A stretch of DNA of 64,000 bases, from NCBI GenBank assembly GCA_031216445.1, contig CM062208.1:10046001-10110000 (forward strand), written 5' to 3'. The notes under the pieces are model-generated. The model was given only the letters and a program-made list of their open reading frames with translations, was not told the DNA's origin and did not search any database. Origin of the DNA: Lateolabrax maculatus. Lineage: Eukaryota > Chordata > Actinopteri > Acropomatiformes > Lateolabracidae. This document shows positions 24,989 to 37,460 of this stretch, one piece after another (position 1 is the stretch's first letter; each line of letters starts with the position of its first letter). The position numbers were made by a program, and so were the translations under genes.

Positions 24989-25022
24989 CCTGTGTGTGTG
25001 TGTGTGTGTGTGCGCGCGCGCC
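24920..25022. repeat. Compound (GT)n(CT)n(TG)n(CG)n microsatellite at the edge of the nalf1 CpG island
   Basis: GT at 24920-24947, CT at about 24948-24986, TG at about 24991-25012, then a short CG run to about 25022. The alternating purine-pyrimidine TG/CG part favours left-handed DNA and the CT part can form triplex structures. It sits about 700 bp upstream of the nalf1 start codon. Confidence 0.95.
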
Positions 25023-25029
25023 CGCCCGT

Positions 25030-25707
25030 GCACACAGGTAATGAGCTGCTCCGCCACTGCGCAACGATGGAGCTATCGCAACGATGGAGATGACGCAAAC
25101 AGCGAAAAGTGTTTCAAGACGAACATGGCGGCAACTTAACCGCGGTCCAAGATGACAACGGCCAGCGGGAGGAATGATTCCAGGCTCTCCGCCCAGGTAC
25201 GGGACAGAGACAGCAGCCTACGTGCACCGAGGGGGCTCGTCGCTCTCCTTTAAGTGAAATCTGCGAACCGAGGAGCGGCGGCGGCGGCGGCGGCGGACGC
25301 GCAGCATCAGCACCGAGAGGCTCGCAACAGCTGGTCCTCCCCGCGCCCCCCGACGAGAGAACAAACCACCCCGGGGAGGGACGGCGAGGAGAGGGGGGGG
25401 CATGCGGTCAAAGAGGACGCCGTTTCCCCCCGGAGAACCATGGGGAACCGGGATGCGGCAGCGCAAGGCTTAATCCGTGCGGGCGCGCTAATTGGATCGG
25501 AATAGCACCGATTGCTGCCGCGGGCGCGATCGAGGAGCGCCCTGGACCCGGCGGAGGCACGGCGCCCCGCCGCTACAGAGGAGAAAACCAACCGGAGTCC
25601 ATCTCTCTCTCTCTCTCTCTCCCCCCCCCCCCCAACCTCAAGTCAATGAGTATTGTGGCAGAGCAGCCCCCGCGGTGGAGTCGGCCAGGGCAGCGCTTTC
25701 CTAAAAT
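25030..25707 (+). promoter_or_regulatory. CpG-rich promoter and 5' leader of nalf1 with upstream ORFs
   Basis: GC and CpG content jumps from about 25.05 kb and stays high into the coding exon. A YY1-like ACATGGCGGC lies near 25124. A (CGG)n run at about 25275-25296 and a CT run followed by 14 C (about 25603-25634) precede the gene. Two sizeable upstream frames are open: 25254-25505, with an alanine run and an internal ATG in ideal ACCATGG context at 25440, and 25492-25704, which is in frame with nalf1 but ends TAA six bases before the nalf1 ATG. The TSS is unknown, so how much of this is transcribed is uncertain. Confidence 0.6.
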
Positions 25708-26439
25708 ATGACCAGGGGTGCTTGGATGCGTCGGCAGCACGATGAAGGCTTAAAATACTGGTTTGCACCCCGAGAGAACGAGAAGCCGTTCGCCGAGTCG
25801 GAGCGGGCCCAGAGATGGCGACTGTCGCTGGCCTCTCTGCTCTTCATCACCGTCCTGCTCTCTGATCACTTGTGGTTCTGCGCCGAGGCGAAACTGACGC
25901 GAACCCGGGACAAGCGGCCGGCCGGGGGGCTCGCAATCACGGACACGGGCGAGCGCCCAAACTCCCTCCACCGACACCACGTCCCAACATCACCCGACCC
26001 CCACCGTCTCGCCAGGGGGCAAGATGCTATTTTTCTAGGGAATTCTACCAAACCTCTGTGGCGAATGGACACCTGTCACCCGGACAGCCTGTCCAAAGAC
26101 TGCTTTACTTTCACGGACGCGGAGACCGTGTGCCTGGGCCTCTCCGGCGGAGGGGAGAAGGGGACACAGTTGGCGTACGTGAATCTGAGCGATTTGTACC
26201 TTTCTTTTTGTAATTCCTACTCACTTTTGGATTTGTTTTACGGGTTTACGAGTCTGGACGATTTGAATTGCACCCTGGATATGGCCATCGGGGCGGATCT
26301 GCCGGGATGCAGCGAGTGTGTCCGGGCTTACCAGCGCCTGGACCAGCAGGCTGAGGAGAACTACCGGGAGTTTGAACTGTTGGTTCAGAAATACGAGACC
26401 GACGCGTACTCGGTCAGGACGTGCATGGAAGAATGCAAG
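25708..26439 (+). CDS. nalf1: NALCN channel auxiliary factor 1 (FAM155A family), first coding exon, partial gene
   Basis: NALF1 is an auxiliary subunit of the NALCN sodium-leak channel complex that sets neuronal resting excitability. Exon 1 encodes 244 residues and ends in phase 0 at TGCAAG|GTAGGA. The start is fixed by a TAA six bases upstream in the same frame and by the family N-terminus MTRGAWM. A single membrane segment lies at about residues 38-57 (SLASLLFITVLLSDHLWF), followed by CAEAKLTR. The cysteine-rich extracellular part begins with FLGNSTKPLWRMDTC and continues with NLSDLYLSFCNSYSLLDLF, LNCTLDM, CSECVRAYQ and CMEECK. Sequons are at N112, N159 and N187. Compared with human FAM155A it lacks the long glutamine and glycine runs between the membrane segment and the cysteine-rich part. 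The remaining exons are not in the window, consistent with the huge first intron of this gene in other vertebrates. The frame running on past 26439 reads intron. Confidence 0.95.
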
Positions 26440-28637
26440 GTAGGACTAACGAGGCCGGCTCGCGCACGCGCACACACACGCCCCCGAGAGCATTTAAGGG
26501 GGTGGGTTCACAGTCGTCATGGCAACCCTTGGGCATATCTGTTTGTTGGTATATTTATTTATTTATTTTATTTTTTTTTAGAGTTCAGGCTACCAGTAGG
26601 CGACCAGTGCCTCTTGCTGCATGGCCTGACCGGTCAGGGTTTGCACAAACACACAGTTGCACAACATGAAAAAGTAGCAGGGAGGACTAGGGGACAGGTC
26701 CACAGACTTCTGCAGTCCTTCATCATTCACTTCCCCCTCTCTTTTTTTCCCCTTGTTTCTCTTTTTCTGGCTCTCTAAGTCTGAACTTTCTCACACGGAC
26801 CACTTTGTGAACTGTGGCTGGGGAAGTGACATTTGACATCTGGAGTAAAGGGGCCAGACTTGCGCTGCAGCTCTGTGAGGCGAGGGAAGAGAGGGCTGTT
26901 GTGGTGCTCATTTCAATATCGTTAATAGCGCACAAGTGGTTTTTCTGCATCTAATCCAGGCTTTGTATTGTCCCCAGTTTGCTTGTTGTTCCAATGACAT
27001 GGCAGACTTAGAGCACATATCTCAGGCTGTGGAGTATATGCATGTCAACAGCCCAGCACATACACACAAACACACAGAAAAACACACTTTGTCTTGTATT
27101 AGTTTAGGCATCAAAGCTCACTCAACACTGCTGTGTTGAACAATGAAAACTCTCCTGTAAATAGATACATGGTGGGGATACAGTGGTTGAATTACACTTC
27201 AATCTGTTTCATTTGTTGTGCACTGGACTGTTGCAGAGCATCAGCCGTCAGCCGTGCATCCTCCCGTGCTCGCTGTCCATGGTGCTGAAAGAAGGCCCTG
27301 CAAAAGGCCTTTCAGGAGGACACTTAACTGTGTACTTATAAAATGATATCATTGTCTTGAACAAAGTGTACCACTGCACTGCATGTTCTCTGTCTCTGCC
27401 ACCTCTACACGTACCTGATTAGCTAAATCAGGTGTGTTCGTGAGTTTCTGTTTGGCTGAACACACCTGGTACATTGAAAGTATGCAGTGTGGGGTCTTTC
27501 ATTAGCAGGATTGAGAATTTCTGGTATGGAATAATTAATGACATTAAGGATGTGGGAGATTTGTGCAGAGATGTATGAGTTAGTCTGGCTTGTACTGCAT
27601 GTACTGTATCTACAGTATAGCTATATTTGTGCTTGGCAGATGAGCTTTTCACCTTTGCGGTAACATGTTTTTGTGTTTAATGCACCGTAGCTTGACCAAT
27701 TTCTTTGTCCTGAACATTAAGGTTTTGAGCAATCGTAATGACAGTTTTTATCAAAAGTGTCTGAAGCCATGAGCGCTGCATCAATACCACAACAGCACTA
27801 TAACACAAGTCAGGGAATAATCCTTGGAAAACTGGAAATCATCTCTCAAAACTGCCCTCATATTGATCCTGCAGCCAAACTAATTTCTTCAAGATGGATG
27901 TTGTACAAGGGCAGATGGTCAGGGTGCTGGGCTGTGAGTGCTGATAATCCATGTGTGTGTGTGTGAGGAAGGATAGTTAGTGGGAGGATATACTGAGGAT
28001 AAACCTTCACAATGGAATCGTGTGCTGTTTATATGTTTGTTTATTGAGTCATACCTTATTGTTATTCCTGTGTGTGCATGCATGTACTGTATCTATGCAC
28101 ATTAATCCGTTTCCTATAACATCATATAGCTGCTTCCTTCTTATGCCATCTAATCAGTTGTGTGCACTTGCTCTCCCACTCTTTGCTAATGTAATCAGAC
28201 TCAGGCAGGGCTACAGCAGCCTTTTAGCCCCTTTAGCCCAATCTGAATTGCTAATCTGCTTCAGTGTTCGTATGACCTTTGTGAAAGCACAGCACCCCAG
28301 GCCTGCATCACAAACCACCACTCCTTGAAGAACCACTCTGCTGGACAATAAAAAGACATTAGACAGCTTGAAACAATAATTATTGCTATTCACGCTTATC
28401 TCTCTTATTTCTCTAATCTCAGACCTGTCCACTCTTTTCCTCATTGAAATTCTTCATCCACGTCCAACAACTGCAAAAGGCCTTCTTTTCATATGGTTTA
28501 AATGAATTGAAACTGTAATATCACGTGGTGTTTGTGTATGCTGTAAATGTGTGTTGTCAGTGCTGTGTAAGTGTAGGGAATGGGAGAACAGATAGGCAGT
28601 GAGATGAGTAGAATAGAGATGGAATAATGGTAAATGT

Positions 28638-29128
28638 TAGCCTGGCATCGCCAGACTAATTCTCAAATGCATATTAGTCTCAGTTCATTTTCGATTTCAA
28701 AGTGGCGTTATCAACAAGGGTAGACAACCAATCAGAGCAACAAAACGCTGTCTTGTCGTACGGTAGGCTACGTCCTGTCAGAAGTACAGAAGCAAACAAA
28801 TATTTCTTATCAACATAAAGCTTAAGTGCAGTTGTTTGTTCTTCTTTTAGAAATAAATTACCGTCCAGTCCATTTAATATTGCCGCTGTAGCCGGCTGTC
28901 GAACACTCCGCATCAGCGGTTGCCATCTTTGTTATTTACAAAGATGCCTGAATGGCTCTCCTCTCTGTCGGTCATCGTATTAAACTCGCCTCATACTAGA
29001 TAAACGGTTGTGATTGGCTTGGCAAAAAACCTGTAACTACGAGATCAGTTTGAATGGGAGAGGGGCCAGATGTATCTGCCAGAGCAAATAAAACATGAGC
29101 TTGCAGATTCGTCTGGTTCCCAGGCGAG
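28638..29128 (-). mobile_element. MITE copy A (491 bp) with 8-bp target-site duplication
   Basis: It starts TAGCCTGGCATCGCCAGAC and ends GTCTGGTTCCCAGGCGAG, imperfect inverted termini. It is flanked on both sides by GTAAATGT (28630-28637 and 29129-29136). It has no coding capacity. Internal sequence is shared, in opposite orientation, with 52523-52882 (for example the reverse complement of AGAAGAACAAACAACTGCAC). An 8-bp duplication suggests a hAT- or P-type transposase, but the family was not identified. Confidence 0.85.
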
Positions 29129-30363
29129 GTAAATGTAGATTAAGAGGTGAATTTAAAGCAGGTAACATAAACAATAATACCAATATCAACACATATAAAC
29201 AGTACACATACACACGCAGATGCTGCACAGATACTGTGATAAGACATAACTAGACTACTAATCTTCATGGACAGATGAAAACTGTTGGTGTCATTCTCTT
29301 TTAAACCAACCACCCGTTTTCATCATGATGTCGTATAGCATTGTCTACTGTCAGAGAATGATGTGTTACTAGAGTAACTAAGCTACAAAAAGAAAATTCA
29401 TTACAAAACAAGAAAAACACTTATACATTTGGATATTTGGTTGGTGTAAATGAAGCAGATATTGCAGACAAATTGTTAATTGTTATATAGAGTTATATTT
29501 TTTGAGGTAGTTAGGTTGCACGTGCTGAGCTGTATGTATAGCCCAGTGTCTGTATGCATTTCAGAGGAGGTCAAAGTAGGATCTGCTTCAATGGTCAGAA
29601 CAGTGTGTGATATACAGTAAATGCAAAGAGGGGGCCTGGCATTGTTACTTGAATGCTCAGACGAGCTTTACTTACTTTTCAATCTCATGTTCAATATTGC
29701 TCTACTTTCTGTTATTGAAACGACACGGCCTGTGATATTATATATATCTTCTTCTTATTCTTATTCTCACGGTCAAAAAATCCCATGAAAAGATTACAAC
29801 CAACAATGAATTGAGCAAGTGTTACCTGTGTAGTTAAAGCCTCATAGAACATATTCCTCTGTGTCAAAAACCTACACTGTAGTTTAGCTAGAGTCAATTT
29901 ATCTCCAACAAGCTATTTACATGTTTCATAAAAACTACAGTACCCAGCTGTCTTAGGAGCTGTCTTTCTTTTTAAAGAAAATCCAACTATAATTGTGACC
30001 TGTTTTTTTTTTTTTTAAGAAGGAACAAATGAGCTTGGGACGAGTGCCACAGACGGAGTAGAGAAGTTTCAGTATCAGATGCTGCCTTTCAGTGAGTTAG
30101 GTTTTTGCTCTTACTTGAGGCTGTCAGACTCCACTTCCTAAAGGTGTTTGTACAAATCGGCTGCGCTGACAAAGATCAGTCCAATTTTTGGTGCAGTCGG
30201 GCCTTGCCAAAACTTGACCCTAAGCCTAATCCCTTAAACGTCTTCACCCTAAAATATAATGATTTACTTTATGGGGACTATTTTGTAGCCATAAGGAAGG
30301 CGAGTCCCCACCATGTGACTTTGTAAACAGATTTATGTCCCCACAACATTAGTAATACCCGCA

Positions 30364-30364
<1 letters not shown>

Positions 30365-30400
<36 letters not shown>
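30365..30400. repeat. (CA)n microsatellite
   Basis: About 18 CA units followed by GAGAGAG. Confidence 0.95.
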
Positions 30401-30403
<3 letters not shown>

Positions 30404-31189
30404 AGAGCCCCATGTGCAGTGTTTCCTGCAGGTCCAGACCTGACTGTCCCTTCCGGTGTAATTTAATTTGCACTCTCATAATTCTCTGCTTCTCTGGTGG
30501 CTGTGTCTCCAGGGCTCTATCTCAACCTGATGATCTCTTTTCTCCCTCTATCTGTCATTGTCCCTTGCTTACTTTCACATCCTCTCTCTTTGTCTTTCTC
30601 CCATCTGTGTCAGACCTCTGAGGAACCAACATCACACATACACGTGTCTAGTATTTGTCTCACCTCCACCCGTCTCCCTCCTCCTTGTAGACTTACTTCC
30701 CATCAGGGGCCTCGGTTTTTCTCTCCCTCTCCCTTTCTGGAAATACTGTCTGTGGGTGTGAGCTCTCTTTTCCTGCTGGAGTGATAGATACTGATCTAGG
30801 TTAAAGCCCTTTCCTTCCCTTCAATTACAGGCCTGTCCACACAGATCCCACTGTGAGCTCCTTTACCCAGCCTCTCTGGCCGTCTGCTTATTCAATCACC
30901 TTTTCTCCTCTATCACTCTGTGTTTCTACAAGACTATTCAGTTGAGTGCCTATTTAATTTAGCTGTTTAGGTTTATTATTTAACTCAGTGAGGATAGGCT
31001 GATTGTATTTTCCATTAAATAAAGCAGAATTACAGAAAGTCCCTGCTGGCATCTTAGTGTATGTCAAAGCAAAATTTAAAAAAAGATAAGATAAAACTTT
31101 TTTTTCACTAGGGAAATTTAGTACTGCAGTACCACGAGTAGCAGACCAGAGATGTAGATGTAAGGAGGAAGCACCTCCTTAATTCAAAT

Positions 31190-31547
31190 GTCAGCATGCT
31201 TACAATGACTATGTTTACATGATAATGTTGAGGTATGTGTACACCATGGCATCTTTGTTTAGTGTGCTACTGTGCTAACATTTGCTAGCATTAAACACAA
31301 AGTACTGCTGAGGCCGAAAGGTTGAGATTGTTCAGGTACGATTGAAAGCAACAGAACAGCAACTAAAGAACTGTCTGGTGAGATCGTTTTTATCAGGCCA
31401 TAAATAAATTGTGGAGATTTTCCATATCAGCTAGGCACCATAGATGTCTGTACATAATTTTCATGACAATCTTCCCAATATTTGTAGAGATAACTGTCCG
31501 ATCAGCAGACTGAATTTGCCATCCCTATAACCCCACTGCCAGCATGG
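31190..31547. repeat. Dispersed fish repeat fragment
   Basis: Contains TGTGCTAACATTTGCTAGCA, TTAAACACAAAGTACTGCTG and ATGTCTGTACATAATTTTCA, recurrent in teleost genomes (family memory). It shares its right part with the fragment at 20052. It is diverged and carries no ORF. Confidence 0.65.
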
Positions 31548-33112
31548 AAAAAAAATATATACATATATAGCAAATAAACCTTAATCAGAGCAATATGTAC
31601 AAATACTTCCCAGGACCCTGATATTACACCTCAAAGTGACAAAGTAGATGTATATAAAATATTTACAGTGTCTATATCTCTATTATACACTAAGTTTGGG
31701 ACATACAAATGGATGTTGTGCTGTTGAACATCACAACTAAATGAAAGAAGGCTTTGACGCAGCAGATATTGTACAGATTGTCTGCTATCAACACAGACAG
31801 TACGGCCCTACTGCAAGTCCTGCACTTTTCTCTCTTCCTCAAATTCAATTAGGGCTCTGTTGCTTCTCTATGCAGCTCAAATAGATCCAGGGAAACTCCC
31901 CTTCATATGAGCTGCCAGTGTTTGTTTCTCCCCAGGCAGGAGATAAGGGAATACGTCTGTTCGAGAAGAACACAGCAGCAGTCCCATGGAAACGCCTCCT
32001 CGTCGTTCTCTGTTCCCCGTCTAGGCAGCACAATGAGATGGTACAGCTCCCTCCTTCGCTGCCCCGAGTCTCAGCTCCAATCAACACATTCACACCCATT
32101 TCTCTCTCCATATATTTTCCTCTTATACTACTCCATTGGAAAAGTACTTTCCCTCAGTTCCCTTTAGTTAATATATGAAGGAGTACTGTCCTGTTTGCCT
32201 GGTGCGTGGGTACCGTAAGGTTAGCTGAAAAAGTCAAAGACAACGATCTGTGCCCGTCCATGCACGTGTGTGTGACTGTGTGCAAGAACAAGCTGCATGT
32301 ATCCAGCCAATCACTGTGAGCATTGCCCAGCTCCACTCATAATGAGATAAAAGCAATGAGTCCTTTTAATGCATCCAATTCAATCAGATCTATGTCATAA
32401 ACAAATTCTGACTTCTACAAATGCACACTTGCTATCTGTCTCTTCTCTCCTCCGTCTCACTGGTATGCTAGTTGAATGATTTGATGAGTGGGTGATGTGT
32501 TAGGTTTGATTTTCTGTGACAACGGGAAAAGAGAGAAGGGACTGGAGCTTGTGGAAATGGCTGCTCTTGATAACTGACTCCATACAAAATGCATTAAACA
32601 CTGGAGACAAAATCGGGAATCATCCGGCATGTATTTGTTTAAGTTAATTATTATTTCAGGTGTTCAACAGCCCATATCTAAAAATATAATAAATGAGAAC
32701 AAAAAAACAGTATGCTTCTATGCAACTGAATCTGCACTTGTGTCCAGGATTTGGCTGATATCTGCCACTTCAGTTATATGCAGTGTTAGTTGGTGGTGAA
32801 CAAAGGGAAGATGATTATTGGATTAACAATAATGTGAGGACACTGACTTTAAAACACAAACCATCTGAGATTAAAAGTCCTACCAGCACTGTTTCACATT
32901 TCAGGTCTCAAGTTATCCTTTGTTTTGAGATGCACGTGTTAATTTGGTTCTTTTGCCTAAATATGACATTGATCTATAGACTGAATTGTTTATTTGAAAG
33001 GAATAGAAATTTGCTTTTGAGGGTCTGTAAATTAAACTTCTCTGTAAAATAGTTCAATGTGTGAGGGTTAAAGAATAAACACTATTTTGATTATCAGAAT
33101 GATAAATATCCT

Positions 33113-33290
33113 TTTAAAGGGGAACTCCAGCGATACATATCACAGAGTTTACAAGTCTTGGGGAGTACTACTACATATGTAAAAAAAAGTATAAAGCCTT
33201 TTGTGGCTCCAGAGGGAGCTGCGCAAAATCTGATTGACTTGAGTGATGTAACTTGAGGCCACAGGTGACTGGCCAGTACAGGGCGATAGG
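33113..33290. repeat. Probable dispersed fish repeat
   Basis: Phrases such as TCTTGGGGAGTACTACTACA and TTTGTGGCTCCAGAGGGAGC look like a repeat I associate with percomorph genomes. No second copy was found in this window, so the assignment rests on memory only. Confidence 0.4.
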
Positions 33291-35518
33291 GCTCCGCCCT
33301 CCTTGAGCCACAAAAAATAAAATTAAAATGTATTATTATTATCATCATTATTTTCTTTTTTCTTATTATTACATTATCCAAATTTCAAGACAGTTTGTCC
33401 TGCCTGTGAATATCATATAACACCACATGAGCCAGGGCCAGCGCTGCGGTCACATTCAAGATCAGCATGGCTAAAGTTACCTCAACTCAGGAGCAACCTG
33501 ATCGATCGATTCAGAGAAATCAGAGAGCGAGTATTCCAAAAGGCTGCTGATAAAATGTTGAACGTGGCTTGTAAATTTTGGATTTGAAAGCCATGCTGTG
33601 GCACGTTTCATTATAACAAATGCTAATTCAGCTCAGGAAATACAAATAAAGGCCTTTTCATTTATTTAAATACACTGCTGTGATACCATACATGTTTGCT
33701 TGATTTTTGGTATAGCCCCGCTAGAGAAAAATGCACCAGCTGCGACTGCTTAAGGCAATGTTGGTTGAAGACTACAAGTTTGACAATTTTGACTGACCTG
33801 AATCTCAGACCGAACTGTTGGCAGTTAGATTAGGCAGATATATATATATATATATTTTTCAATCAGGATATGATACATTTGTATGTGACTTCCTTTATAT
33901 ACTGTTGATGCTGCTGGAAAGTGTCCAAGTTGACTGTAGCTTTTTGTCACCTCCCCCGGCTGCAGATACCAGGCTGAGAGATTCATCTTAAACTAGTTTA
34001 TTTATCTCCATCCACTTCCTGTTCATATGCATGAATAGCAGGGGACTATGTTCCCCTAAGCTTGCCTTTGGATAGCTGTTAGATATAAAAAAAAAAGCAT
34101 GAAAGCCAAAAACATCACAAACATATTGAAATGAGAAACATTCTAGCCAGACATTGAAAAGGTATCACTGTATCCATCTCTCCAAGACACTTAAATTACA
34201 CTGAAATTAATCATCATTTTTCCTGTCACATTATGATGAGAAAAACTTTTGCCATGCTAGTCCAACCGCGTGAGTCACCCTTGTGTGTGTACTAGTTTAT
34301 GGATAGTCACAGGTGGACTGCAAAAGTGCCCTCTAGGGTGCCCTTCTAATGGAGAAAATGCAAAGCAGTGCTCTACATGTATGTAAGAAAATTAGCTGGC
34401 CCCCACATGCATCTAAATGGTCAAATAATTAATAGTTTTTATTAAAGAGCTGAAGTAGTTATTCTTTAAATCTGAGTCACATAATAAAACAATTTTAATC
34501 TTAACGAGGGTTTGGATCTGTTTCACCATAAATTATTATGACTTGCTCCACTGCTTGCACCCTTTGGTTTTTTTTCCGCCCTTTCCCCGCAGACAGCCTG
34601 AGTCCGCCACTGTGTACAGTTGTTAGCTACCTAGTAACTAATCTGCTAATATTGTGACTGCACTTACTAAAGTGCAAAAGTTATTCTTACTCTGGTGTTT
34701 TCTTAGCCAAGCAGCTTCAGATGCATTACCATAACCCACTGGACTGAAGCAATGCCGGGATAACTTGGGATTGGAATCAGATTCGGAACCCAGCTAAGGG
34801 AGACGCAGCCTGATTTTACCTACATAAAAGACACTTGGAATGGGAACAAAAAGTACAAGAACAAAAAGAAACTGACAGCAGGAATAGTGAAGTGCGCTGA
34901 GAAAGCTACAGTCTGAGCATCACTGGCAGAGAACAGAAACCAGTCACAGTTCTCAGACTCTGGTGACATTCTCACATTACTGAGTCATCATCGTCATCGG
35001 CCGCTCACAGCATGTCCTGATTCAGAGAGAGCGGAGCAGAGCAGTGAGCGAAGAGAGACACATGCATACATGCAGTCTTTAAACTCACATACTGTACATA
35101 CACGGCATGAGCAAACACATACTGTGGCATAATCAACAACACCTCACACATGGGATAAAGGCTGACAGCAATCAGGCGCCGGAAACAAATAGAAGAGGGT
35201 TGGAGAGGGAGAGAGAATGACAAATGAATGGCTTGATTAGAGGGAATACCCAGTGATGTGTGCAGCATGATGGGCTCGTGTCAGATCCCCTGACACACTG
35301 TATTTTCTCTGGGTTTTGTTCAAACAATTCCTTTGAGCACCTGGTTTTACCTAATCCTTTCCATTTTAATCAGGCTAGTGTTTCTGTCAATGGATGAGTG
35401 TGTGTGTATTTGTTGAGTGAGGGTGCATGTTTGCATGCATGAGCGCATGGCATAGTGGGATGCTGTAGTCGTTTCCATCGTTATGTGTCATTAACTTAGT
35501 ATGACGAGTGAGAGGAGC

Positions 35519-35660
35519 CTTAAAGGAATAGTTATTCGCTTTTCTTGCGAAGATTTAAATGAGAATTTTGAAACCACTCTCATGTATGTCTGTTAAATAT
35601 GAAGCTATAGTCAGCAGGCGGTAAGCTTACCTCAGCAAAAAGACAGAAATTTTGCGTTTT
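35519..35660. mobile_element. Solo end of the MITE family seen at 15.1 kb
   Basis: Contains AAAGGAATAGTTATTCGCTT, ATGAGAATTTTGAAACCACT and AATATGAAGCTATAGTCAGC, aligning with one terminal arm of the element at 15087-15620. The core and the other arm are missing. Confidence 0.6.
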
Positions 35661-35690
35661 TCCATTAGTATAAAAACTTGAATCTTACCT

Positions 35691-36056
35691 AACAGTTATT
35701 TTCATTTTCAAATTAATCTACTGATTATTTTCTTGATTAACCAATTCATTATTTTGTCTATAAAATGTCAGAAAATAATGAAAAATACAAATTTTAATTA
35801 CCCTGAGCCCAGGGTGACATAGTGTTTATTAGACCATGACTCCTAACCAAAAGGTACTACTCAATTTACTATTATATATGACAAAGAACAGCAGCAAATC
35901 ATCACACTTGAGGAGCTAGAACCAGAGAAGGTTTAGCATTGTTGCTTGAAAAATAACTGAAATGATAAATAGATTTTTCAAGTAGGTACCAATTAATTTT
36001 CTGTTAATAAGAAAATTTAAAACTACTTGAATAATCAATTAATTGTTTCAGCCTTA
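35691..36056. repeat. Dispersed fish repeat
   Basis: Begins near TTTCAAATTAATCTACTGAT and TCTATAAAATGTCAGAAAAT, and ends AATCAATTAATTGTTTCAGC. This begin-and-end pattern marks a repeat very common in teleost DNA (family memory). It lies just right of the solo MITE end at 35519. Confidence 0.65.
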
Positions 36057-36378
36057 GCTAGCTGCCACATCCTTATATTCAGTCGGCCAATGGTGACATT
36101 TAAAAATAAAAGCACAGGGAGTTGTTAATGCAGCTGTTCTTGTTTTGGGATTATAACAAGTGTGAAAAAAAATGGGACTCGGCTTTGATGATCTAAATGT
36201 TGTCAGTCATGATGGATATTTTTATCCTTGTCTGATAATTATAGAAATCAAGACAACAATATTGCATTGTTTCATGGCTGTTTCCAGGGCAGCAAGATAT
36301 AAGGTTCCACTCAGGGTAACAACCATTCATTTGTGATATGAGATTTTCAATCTTTGTTTTTTTAAAAAAAGTCATTTC

Positions 36379-36410
36379 TGTGTGTGTGTGTGTGTGTGTG
36401 TGCGTGTGTG
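36379..36410. repeat. (TG)n microsatellite
   Basis: About 15 TG units with one CG interruption. Confidence 0.9.
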
Positions 36411-37421
36411 ATCTTGTGTGATTTTACTAAAAAGTGTTTTCCAGGTGTGGTGGAAAAACCCTCCAGAATAACATTTAGGCAATATTACATTAGACATCTC
36501 CATTCAAAGTGATGCAAATGAGTTTGTGTTGTCCTCCTCACAGCCCTCATTATGAAGCCAAAGAGGCTGATTTTTCACATAATTACTTCAGTGGCACCTA
36601 GCAACCACCTCACCACCGAGGAGCCTTTCCTGGTGCGTGATACAGGCTTAAAGCATGTGAGACCTACAGTTCGTTTGGTGGTCAGATTGTGGATTCTGTG
36701 AGTGGGGCTGACGCTAAGTACTATCCTCACCCCAACACCTCCTCCAGTCTTACACAGAAATTTGATTGTGGACAGAGTGGGGAGGGGCAGAGAGAGAGAG
36801 GTTATTGATGGGTACAGACAGGACATGGAAAAGGTACAAAGCAAGACAGAGGAGGAATGGAGGGGAGCTTGACCTGATGATGAGGGTCTTATCGGCACCT
36901 CTTCGTAATGGTTTTTCACCTGCCGTTTGTGTATATGTGTGTGAAGTCGATGGATGGTGGAAGGGTTAGTGGGGCTTTTCACCTGCTGAAGTTTCCTTTT
37001 GTCTAAAATCCTTTTGTCCATTTGTCCTCAGCCCCCATCTGCCATTTGTCAACTGCTGTGTCACTCTTTCTTTGTAATTTTGCTCCATCTTTCCAGCTGT
37101 TATGCTTCATTCTGCTTTTTCGTCCGTCTTTTTCCCACTTGGAAACTACCTGTATAACATGGATGGTACTTTCGTCTTGCTTTGTCCGTTTTGTTGCATT
37201 TTTGCTTTACAGTGGCATTGACAGGCCCCTGACTGATTCTCTGTAAATTATTCATCCGTCATTGACTTTTCAAAAGCACTGAGGAGGAACTGAAACACTC
37301 TCCCTTGTTCCCACACCCCTGTGACAATTTGCTGTACCTCACTTTTTTGTAAAAAAACACACAATTACACACACAAAGGCATGTGCATGGCCCTACATTA
37401 AAAGCATGCAGGCACAACCAA

Positions 37422-37423
<2 letters not shown>

Positions 37424-37456
<33 letters not shown>
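37424..37456. repeat. (CA)n microsatellite
   Basis: About 16 CA units. Confidence 0.95.

Positions 37457-37460
<4 letters not shown>

Noticed and set aside
10346..25020. Hidden lig4 gene
   Set aside because: Mammalian LIG4 coding is one long exon of about 2.7 kb. No frame here exceeds about 125 codons and none resembles a ligase.
25872..26213. 113-codon frame overlapping nalf1
   Set aside because: A +1-type shadow of nalf1 exon 1. The conserved protein is in the other frame.
26440..26778. C-terminal extension of the nalf1 frame past the splice donor
   Set aside because: Family alignment places the exon end after CMEECK with a GTAGGA donor. The extension reads microsatellite-like and T-rich intron.
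36575..37021. 148-codon minus-strand frame
   Set aside because: No domain, no splice context, average composition. It lies in the nalf1 intron and is a chance frame.
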